From a virus, in the IMG/VR virus record IMGVR_UViG_3300006888_000002, positions 1 through 23,995 of that record: a stretch of DNA of 23,995 nucleotides; one strand, given 5' to 3'. How positions within the stretch are numbered: position 1 is the stretch's first letter; every line of letters starts with the position of its first letter. The position numbers and the translations under genes are program-made. This document shows, in pieces, positions 13,081 to 17,913 of the stretch. The notes beneath the pieces are model-generated. The model was not told the DNA's origin. It made no database searches and saw only the letters and a program-made list of their open reading frames with translations.

Positions 13081-13764
13081 CTTTTTAATCCTACCATACT
13101 CTCTTTCCTCCCAGTCCACCTTGCCCCTCAGCACTTTCATCACCACACCCGGAGCACAACGCATCTTCCGGATCCGCTCCGGCATCTCATATCTTGCAAC
13201 CGCTTCAGCGTCCGGCAACTGGATCGTCCACCTCACAAACTCCCCCCAGCTATCAAACTCCCACCACTTACGCCCCATCAACCTCTCAACCAAATCCCTC
13301 TCCGCTTTCTCTGCCTTCTCTGCTTTCTCTTTTTTATCTGTTAAATCTGTTAAATCTGTGTGCACCTTCAAGACCGGAACCAGTGCCAGATACTCAGCAA
13401 ACTTACTCCCCCGATACAACGTAGAAGGTCTCAAATAGTCCCGCATCTTCACGTCTTCCATCCACCGGGAACACATAGCCTTATGCACCCCCTTAAAATC
13501 TTCCACTCCATATCCCTCAGCCATCCGTCCCCGGATCAGCTTCAATGTCTCACCCGCCGCCCTGTAATTGCGTCCCGTGAGTTTATTCAGGTCAGACACT
13601 ATGAGAGTAGCCTCATCAAGGAAAAGCTCGTCAGGCGCTTTCTCATTGCGTCTCTCCAGCTCTTTCTTGATGATCCCCCGGATCCACACCTTAAACCGCC
13701 TGCTCACTTCCGCCTCACCGATCAGCCCCGCCGCCTCTGCCCACAGCCCCTTATTGTCACTCAC
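12997..13764 (-). CDS. Replisome-organizer-like protein with KAE repeat insertions
   Basis: This encodes 255 residues from a GTG at 13764, 8 nt after GGGGAG; an ATG at 13782 lies in repeat C without a ribosome site. Residues ~60-125 carry the pattern of the conserved C-terminal domain of phage replisome organizers: LNKLTGRNYRAAGETLKLI, RMAEGYGVEDFKGVHKAMC, RWMEDVKMRDYLRPSTLY and KFAEYL. In replicating phages this domain interacts with replication proteins; its presence in a transposable phage is unusual. Two copies of the repeat block VHTDLTDLTD-KEKAEKAEKAE interrupt the middle and form the C-terminus. Function is inferred from one domain only. Confidence 0.72.
   Translation of the reverse strand: MSDNKGLWAEAAGLIGEAEVSRRFKVWIRGIIKKELERRNEKAPDELFLDEATLIVSDLNKLTGRNYRAAGETLKLIRGRMAEGYGVEDFKGVHKAMCSRWMEDVKMRDYLRPSTLYRGSKFAEYLALVPVLKVHTDLTDLTDKKEKAEKAEKAERDLVERLMGRKWWEFDSWGEFVRWTIQLPDAEAVARYEMPERIRKMRCAPGVVMKVLRGKVDWEEREYGRIKKVHTDLTDLTDEKEKAEKAEKAEETQNG
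13310..13367 (+). repeat. Composite repeat E/KAE inside the replisome-organizer-like gene
   Basis: The copy is nearly identical to the one at 12996-13080 but stays open, so the protein reads through VHTDLTDLTDKKEKAEKAEK and into DLVERLMG. Confidence 0.9.
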
Positions 13765-13834
13765 AGCCCCAACTCCCCGCATTTAACCAGCGTAGCTCTA
13801 ACCAGCGTAGCTCTAACCAGCCAACGGCTCTCAC
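13757..13834 (-). CDS. Putative relay mini-ORF (repeat C) before the replisome-organizer-like gene
   Basis: A 25-codon frame starts at a GTG overlapping the upstream stop (GTGA), reads WLELRWLELRW through repeat C, and stops 8 nt inside the next gene (GTGAGTGA). It needs a GTG start and is therefore less certain. Confidence 0.3.
   Translation of the reverse strand: MRAVGWLELRWLELRWLNAGSWGCE
13784..13824 (+). repeat. Repeat C array, minus-strand operon copy
   Basis: Three TAACCAGC units (two followed by GTAGCTC) lie in the 66-nt gap between the small HTH gene and the replisome-organizer-like gene. Orientation matches the plus-operon copies although the genes here are on the other strand. Confidence 0.88.
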
Positions 13835-13992
13835 TTCCTCCGCTTATCATACACCACATCCCTCACCGTAGCCTCGCTCAGATACCACTTCTCTGCCACC
13901 AGCCCGATCGCCAGCTTCATCTGATAGCCCATTCCCACCAGCCTCCGGATCTCTTCCCGGATCTTATCGTTCCGCAGCTTCCTGTTATCCAC
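13831..13992 (-). CDS. Small helix-turn-helix protein
   Basis: This encodes 53 residues from a GTG at 13992 that follows AAGGGGGGA and overlaps the upstream stop; ATG codons at 14007 and 14013 are possible but lack a ribosome site. The sequence IREEIRRLVGMGYQMKLAIG, VAEKWYLSEATVRDVVY is a typical helix-turn-helix with a basic end (DKRRK). It probably binds DNA and may regulate late genes, as small activators do at this point of Mu-like maps. It is not recognisably Mor or C. Confidence 0.62.
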   Translation of the reverse strand: MDNRKLRNDKIREEIRRLVGMGYQMKLAIGLVAEKWYLSEATVRDVVYDKRRK

Positions 13993-14371
13993 GCGTCCCC
14001 CCTTCATTCTCAATTTTCAATTCTCCATTCTCAATTTGTGCAACTCCCATCTCCCTAAGCATCCCCTTAATCACGTCCCTCAACCGTTCGCTCCGGCATT
14101 CTGCCAGCCGTTTCCGCAGCTCCGCTCTCCGCTCCAGATAAGCAGCGCGCAGCGCGCAAACTTCCATCCGCCCCCGATCGCAAAGCCCCGCCTCGCAAAC
14201 CTTCACTTCACACCCCAGCTCAGCCTTCCACCGGTTCTCAACCCTCTCAACCCCCAACTGGGCTGGGAAGTCCTCTCTCCCCAGCCCACGCGCCAACCCT
14301 CTCAACCTTCTCAACCCTCTCAACCCTCTAAACCGCGCTGAAATTAAGCACGATCGTCTCCCAACTCCCAT
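13985..14371 (-). CDS. Charged early protein of uncertain start, repeat-rich ends
   Basis: The frame is open for 128 codons from an ATG at 14371, which overlaps the DUF3164 gene by 44 nt. The first ~45 residues are repeat D in an Arg/Gly/Leu frame (RGLRGLRRLRGL), so a later start such as the ATG at 14167 (59 residues, after GGGGGCGG) is quite possible. The core MEVCALRAAYLERRAELRKR, LAECRSERLRDVIKGML is helical and highly charged. The C-terminus (IENGELKIENE) is repeat F. No family recognised. Coupled by overlap to the small HTH gene. Confidence 0.45.
   Translation of the reverse strand: MGVGRRSCLISARFRGLRGLRRLRGLARGLGREDFPAQLGVERVENRWKAELGCEVKVCEAGLCDRGRMEVCALRAAYLERRAELRKRLAECRSERLRDVIKGMLREMGVAQIENGELKIENEGGTRG
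14005..14036 (+). repeat. Repeat F copy at the end of the charged early gene
   Basis: Four 7-9 nt units of the (A/C)TTCTCAA type, translated on the minus strand as IENGELKIEN. Related to the MuF-internal array at 10431. Confidence 0.85.
14229..14333 (+). repeat. Repeat D arrays flanking the start of the charged early gene
   Basis: Two blocks of CTCAACCYT units (14229-14251 and 14294-14333) are separated by a stretch ending in the dyad-like CCCAACTGGGCTGGG. Confidence 0.85.
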
Positions 14372-14939
14372 CCTCCCGCTTAGCCCGGAAGTTCATATAT
14401 TGCCGCGTGCTCTGCACCACCACGCTGTTTTTGATGATCTCCATGGCCTCGGTCCAGTCCGGGTTACTGCTCTCGATTTTCGGCAGCTTCAGCAGCATCT
14501 TCACGTCCAGTTGACCCTTCTGATTCACCTGGAATGCCTGGTTCACCAGCGCGATAACTTCCGTCCGGCTTCCTTCCGCCCAGAAGGTGATGCACTTGTC
14601 GATCTTGGCTTTTGCCACGTACAGGGTTTCATCGAAAGTCAGGATCTTCGCGATGTTGATTTCCACTTCCAGGGTATGGCTGAAGTTGCGGATCCGGGCA
14701 TTACCCTGCCAGGTCTCATCATACTCGTCCGCCACGCTGTCCAGATACTCGCGCACCTGGGCCATCATGCTCTGCTTCATCTGCCGGATCACCATCTGTA
14801 ATTTCAACGCGTCACCCAACAGCTTTTCCACCATGGCATCACGCATTTTAGCTGCCTTGCTCACTGCCTTCAGAGGCCACCGGGCCCCCTCGCCATCCAC
14901 CCAATAGGTGATCCGGCCTACCTTTTCAATCTTTGCCAT
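14328..14939 (-). CDS. DUF3164-family Mu-like early protein
   Basis: This encodes 203 residues, the usual DUF3164 length. Matching features are YWVDGEGARWPLKAVSKAAK, MRDAMVEKLL, then a Tyr/Asp region (EYDETWQGN), LEVEINIAKILTFDETLYVAK, AKIDKCITFW, EVIALVNQAFQVNQKGQLDV, and the C-terminal WTEAMEIIKNSVVVQSTRQY, MNFRAKREDGSWETIVLNF. The family occurs in the early region of Mu-like phages between B and gemA or nearby; its function is not established. AAAGGAG precedes the start by 8 nt, and the ATG directly follows the upstream stop (TAAATG). Confidence 0.83.
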   Translation of the reverse strand: MAKIEKVGRITYWVDGEGARWPLKAVSKAAKMRDAMVEKLLGDALKLQMVIRQMKQSMMAQVREYLDSVADEYDETWQGNARIRNFSHTLEVEINIAKILTFDETLYVAKAKIDKCITFWAEGSRTEVIALVNQAFQVNQKGQLDVKMLLKLPKIESSNPDWTEAMEIIKNSVVVQSTRQYMNFRAKREDGSWETIVLNFSAV

Positions 14940-15344
14940 TTACTTATCTCCTTTACTTAGCTTGTTGTTATCCGTTAAATCCGTAGAATCTGTGTGCACT
15001 TCTTCGTCATCAATCTTCCTTACCACCACTTCCCATTTTCCCACCGGAACGTCCCGATAAGTCACGCTGCCATACCGCATAGTTATCCCAGCCTTTCCCA
15101 TCTTGGCGCAAATCGCGATCATCACCAGCGGGGTCGTTCTCATGATGAATGGCTCTACCTTTTGCGTCGCCTGCAGTCCAAACTCCACGGCTATCGCTTT
15201 TGTAAGAGCTCCGGCCACCTGGTCTGATTCATCCTGCCAGGCCAGATCAAGATCCGAGCTCATCAGCGTCAGCCATATCACCTTGATCTGATGCACCACC
15301 AGCTTCAGCTTACGGATCATCACTCTAATCTTCTCATTTCTCAT
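14940..15344 (-). CDS. Early protein of unknown function with repeat E C-terminus
   Basis: This encodes 134 residues. The ATG overlaps the stop of the upstream gene (ATGA). The N-terminus is basic and helical (MRNEKIRVMIRKLKLVVHQI), the middle holds hydrophobic stretches (TTPLVMIAICAKMGKAG) and a short beta region (RYGSVTYRDVPVGKWEVVV). Residues ~115-134 (VHTDSTDLTDNNKLSKGDK) are repeat E placed just before the next gene's AAAGGAG ribosome site. No family recognised. Confidence 0.6.
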   Translation of the reverse strand: MRNEKIRVMIRKLKLVVHQIKVIWLTLMSSDLDLAWQDESDQVAGALTKAIAVEFGLQATQKVEPFIMRTTPLVMIAICAKMGKAGITMRYGSVTYRDVPVGKWEVVVRKIDDEEVHTDSTDLTDNNKLSKGDK

Positions 15345-16000
15345 AGTGAAGTCACCCCATCTTCTGGCACTTCATTCCGCACCTTCGGATCATAAGCGTC
15401 ACCACCCTGGTCGAAGCTGGTGGCACACCCGGAAACACGCAGGCTGTCAAACTCCGCGTCCAGCTCAACCCTCTCAACCTCCTCAACCCTCTCAACATTC
15501 ACCAGTATCCGTTCACCCAGTCCCAGCGCCTCCCGTGCCTGATCCTGGATCCGCTTGATCTGCCGCTCCAGTTTCCCATTGCGATCCAAAGCGTCACTCA
15601 GGCAGCAGCGCAGCGCCCACCTGGACACATCATCATCGATTGCCTTGGGCTCTCCGCTGTTCATCTGCTCAGCCAGCAATTCCATATAATACTTCATGTT
15701 CTCTTCCAACACTGCGTTGCTTTTCTGCTCCATCTGCAGGCCCAGTTCCAGATTCTTCGCCTTTGCCATAGCAGCATCGCGAACCATCTCAACCTTCTCA
15801 ACTTTCTCAACCATCTCAACCATCTGTTGCTTCCGCACCACTTCCCGCTTAGCCTGGATCTCAGCTCCCTTCTGCAACTGCGAACAAGCGCACCGATAAG
15901 CGCCACTTTCGTCCTTATACTCTTCCTTCTTGATCCATAAGGCCACCACGGCAGCCCCCAGTACCAGCATCACCGCGATGATTATCACATCTCCAAACAT
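15341..16000 (-). CDS. Membrane-anchored coiled-coil early protein with VEK repeats
   Basis: This encodes 219 residues from an ATG at 16000, 4 nt after TTGGAGG. Residues 4-25 (DVIIIAVMLVLGAAVVALWI) form one TM helix, followed by a cytosolic region. Repeat D gives EMVEKVEKVEMV (~60) and VERVEEVERVEL (~180), both heptad-like. The middle (MEQKSNAVLEENMKYYMELL ... ALDRNGKLERQIKRIQDQA) is coiled coil. There are Cys pairs at CACS and CC. Membrane-bound early proteins with coiled coils can be exclusion or spanin-like, but nothing specific is recognised. Confidence 0.62.
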   Translation of the reverse strand: MFGDVIIIAVMLVLGAAVVALWIKKEEYKDESGAYRCACSQLQKGAEIQAKREVVRKQQMVEMVEKVEKVEMVRDAAMAKAKNLELGLQMEQKSNAVLEENMKYYMELLAEQMNSGEPKAIDDDVSRWALRCCLSDALDRNGKLERQIKRIQDQAREALGLGERILVNVERVEEVERVELDAEFDSLRVSGCATSFDQGGDAYDPKVRNEVPEDGVTSL

Positions 16001-16203
16001 TGGACCTCCAATGGGCATCCAGCCATAAAGCAAATCATCTGATCTGCTTCACCGCAAACGCCCGATTTAGTTTGTTCTCCATACCGTGCGATCAGGATAT
16101 CACAAGTTTCACACCACTGCACGCACCCCTTACACATCTCGGGACGCCCATCTTTTAGCGCGTCCGCCTCAACCTTCTCAACATTCTCAACCTTATCAAC
16201 CAT
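15985..16203 (-). CDS. Small Cys-rich early protein, possible zinc-binding
   Basis: This encodes 72 residues. It starts at ATGGTTGA overlapping the gemA-like stop, with GAGGAG 7 nt upstream. The N-terminal VDKVENVEKVEAD is repeat D. The rest has eight Cys (CKGCVQWCETC, then SGVCGEADQMICFMAGC, then VQC), arranged like a zinc-binding domain. Function unknown. It overlaps the next gene by 16 nt. Confidence 0.6.
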   Translation of the reverse strand: MVDKVENVEKVEADALKDGRPEMCKGCVQWCETCDILIARYGEQTKSGVCGEADQMICFMAGCPLEVQCLEM

Positions 16204-16282
16204 TTTTTATCTCCTCTGCTTTCTCTGCTTTCTCTTTTTTATCAGCGTTATCCGCGCAACGATCTGCGCTATCTGCGGGAAC
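16196..16282 (+). repeat. Composite junction repeat (A plus KAE plus D) between gemA-like and Cys-rich genes
   Basis: Architecture equals the 12996-13080 module, but the leading block is repeat A (GTTCCCGCAGAT) instead of repeat E (GTGCACACAGAT). It supplies the C-terminal ~27 residues and stop of one gene, then GAGGAG, ATG and the VEK start of the next. Confidence 0.85.
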
Positions 16283-16750
16283 CTTCACCAAAGCCGTCAC
16301 CGCAGCATGGATCTCCACCGTCTGGCTAAAGCTCAACGCTCTCAGCGAATCACCATAACCCCAGCCCACCATAGCCTCATGCAGCCAATCCAGATCCAGT
16401 CCGGCACCCCGCACCAGGATCATGATCCGCTGCCTCAGCTTGGCAGCCTGAGCCTTCTCGGCTTTACGTGCATAGCTCCGCATCATATTGATCGCAGCCC
16501 GCTTCTCATCAGCTTCCAGAGCGTTCCAGTGCGTCGCGTTCCACCGCTTCAGCAGCAGCCCCGATATCCGCCCGTTATCCCACCCGGCCGTCTTCGCCAA
16601 ATGCCAGAACAGCTTCCCCTGGGAGTCATACTCAGCCCGGCCCCCTCTGCATTCTCTGAAGCCCGTTTTGGCTGATCCATCTGCGTGATCCGCGCAACCA
16701 TCAGCGTGATCCGCGGGAACCCCCTCAACCTTCTCAACTATCTCAACCAT
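16196..16750 (-). CDS. gemA: GemA/gp16-like protein (DUF1018) with repeat-encoded termini
   Basis: This encodes 184 residues from an ATG at 16750, 5 nt after AAGGAGG; the GTG at 16765 would place the ribosome site inside the gene. Residues ~40-150 match the Mu gp16/GemA family: QGKLFWHLAKTAGWDNGRIS, the WNATHWNAL region, AAINMMRSYARKAEKAQAAK, and GAGLDLDWLHEAMVGWGYGD followed by SLRALSFSQTVEIHAAVTAL. In Mu, GemA modulates host gene expression and DNA topology. Both ends are repeat-made: MVEIVEKVEGVPADHADGCA (D then A), and VPADSADRCADNAD plus KEKAEKAE at the C-terminus. Confidence 0.85.
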   Translation of the reverse strand: MVEIVEKVEGVPADHADGCADHADGSAKTGFRECRGGRAEYDSQGKLFWHLAKTAGWDNGRISGLLLKRWNATHWNALEADEKRAAINMMRSYARKAEKAQAAKLRQRIMILVRGAGLDLDWLHEAMVGWGYGDSLRALSFSQTVEIHAAVTALVKVPADSADRCADNADKKEKAEKAEEIKNG

Positions 16751-16754
16751 CTCT
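16677..16754 (+). repeat. Repeat A followed by repeat D at the gemA-like start
   Basis: Repeat A (16677-16718) and three repeat D units (16726-16754) together encode the first ~28 residues of the gemA-like protein, including the start codon in ATGGTTGAG. Confidence 0.88.
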
Positions 16755-16761
16755 ACCTCCT

Positions 16762-17076
16762 TCACAGTGCCAGCAACCGCTTATGCCATTCTTCCCCGTG
16801 CAGGCGTCTCAGCTCCAGGCCCCGCGCCCGCCGCTCAGCTTCCCGCCTTGCTGCGTCCGCGCTGGTGGAGGCCCGGTAATATACCCGGCCCTCCACCTTC
16901 CTGGCTATCCTGGTGATCACGCCTGCCCGGCTCAGTCTCAGCAGCTCGTGCCGGGCCGTACTTTCCGGGATCCCTGTGGCGCAGGCCACGTCCGCGGCAC
17001 ACCACTGCGCCCGGTCCGGCATCGCCACGTAATTCAATATGATCTGGCGGTTATTTAGAGCCTTGGCTGCCAGCAT
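16762..17076 (-). CDS. Winged-helix DNA-binding protein downstream of MuB
   Basis: This encodes 104 residues. Residues ~8-65 form a winged helix: NNRQIILNYVAMPDRAQWCA, DVACATGIPESTARHELLRL, SRAGVITRIARKV and the wing GRVYYRAST. The rest is a basic helix (DAARREAERRARGLELRRLH). The start overlaps MuB by 26 nt, with AAGGA upstream. It probably regulates early transcription or cooperates with the transposition proteins; no close family is recognised. Confidence 0.72.
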   Translation of the reverse strand: MLAAKALNNRQIILNYVAMPDRAQWCAADVACATGIPESTARHELLRLSRAGVITRIARKVEGRVYYRASTSADAARREAERRARGLELRRLHGEEWHKRLLAL

Positions 17077-17812
17077 TATCGATGTCCTTGATATCTTTCG
17101 CGGTTAACGCCACTGCCTTCTGCCCCCGGATCTTATCCTCAAAGAGCAGGATAGTCTTCATCAGCCGGCGAAACTGCCCGCCGCTCACCTTGTGTGCCGT
17201 CTCTGCCAGCTTGTCACTCAGCTCATACTCGCACACCTGTTTGCACACCAGCTTCACATCCTCCAGGCTCAGCGGCTGGAACTCACAGAAGAAGTTGCTC
17301 CGGTCAAAGAAGTGGGGATTGGTCCGCTCCAGGCGTTCTCTTACGCCCCGCATCCCCACCAGGATCACCGTCGCGAAGGTCTGATCCACGATGTCGCGGA
17401 TCGTCTCGCGCAGCTCCCGGTTCGGCATCGCGTTATCGAATTCATCGATCATGATCACGCTGTCCGGTGCGTCCATCAGGATGCCAACGCAGTGCTGCAG
17501 CAGACTGTTGGTGGATCCCGCCGGAGCGTTACCCATCACCTCGCTTGGATCCGATGTCAGATTGAGCTGATACTTCAACCCCCTCCACAACTTCTGCGCG
17601 AAGGACTTAGCCGTGTCGCTCGCCTCCAGACGAACGTAAATGAATCCCTGCCGATAGGCCACATACTTCGCCAGTCGGCTCTTACCCAGCCCGGGATCCC
17701 CGTAGATCATCCCCAGGCCCACCATCTCCCGTTTGGGACGTGCCAGCAGCTTCCGGATCTCATCCAGCGCCCGCGTCACGTTACCCGTCTTCACAAACAC
17801 TTGTTCTTTCAT
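17051..17812 (-). CDS. MuB-like AAA+ transposition target ATPase
   Basis: This encodes 253 residues from an ATG at 17812, 6 nt after AAAGGAG; an upstream ATG at 17860 would only add translated repeat E. The AAA+ core has Walker A GDPGLGKS (38-45), Walker B VIMIDEFD (119-126), a sensor-like VILVGMRG and the FFDRSNFFCEFQPLSLEDV region, as in MuB and related AAA-ATPases. The C-terminal helical part (GGQFRRLMKTILLFEDKI) is DNA- or partner-binding in this family. It activates the transposase and selects target DNA. It is shorter than Mu B (312), lacking its N-terminal HTH domain. Linked to the transposase gene by an exact relay mini-ORF. Confidence 0.9.
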   Translation of the reverse strand: MKEQVFVKTGNVTRALDEIRKLLARPKREMVGLGMIYGDPGLGKSRLAKYVAYRQGFIYVRLEASDTAKSFAQKLWRGLKYQLNLTSDPSEVMGNAPAGSTNSLLQHCVGILMDAPDSVIMIDEFDNAMPNRELRETIRDIVDQTFATVILVGMRGVRERLERTNPHFFDRSNFFCEFQPLSLEDVKLVCKQVCEYELSDKLAETAHKVSGGQFRRLMKTILLFEDKIRGQKAVALTAKDIKDIDNAGSQGSK

Positions 17813-17913
17813 CTTGTGCTCCTTTTGTCTATCTGTGTAATCTGTAAAATCTGTGTGCACTTGATCTGCGTAATCCGCGAAAAATCCGCGTAATCTGCGG
17901 GAAACTGCCTCAT
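17809..17913 (-). CDS. Exact relay mini-ORF between transposase and MuB genes
   Basis: A 34-codon frame starts at the ATG overlapping the transposase stop (ATGA) and ends at the TGA overlapping the MuB start (ATGA). It crosses repeat A (FPADYADFSRITQI) and repeat E (TQILQITQID). The MuB ribosome site AAAGGAG lies within it. This is the minus-strand counterpart of the relays at 6354, 7471 and 9020. Confidence 0.45.
   Translation of the reverse strand: MRQFPADYADFSRITQIKCTQILQITQIDKRSTR
17828..17905 (+). repeat. Tandem repeat E and repeat A between transposase and MuB genes
   Basis: Repeat E (17828-17860, ending GTGTGCAC) and repeat A (17864-17905, ending ATCTGCGGGAAA) sit back to back. Their shared layout, three or four ~9-nt units closed by a distinct terminal hexamer, suggests one superfamily with two end types. 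Confidence 0.92.

Noticed and set aside
17813-17860. Longer MuB starting at 17860
   Set aside because: The extra residues are translated repeat E; the ATG at 17812 has AAAGGAG at good spacing.
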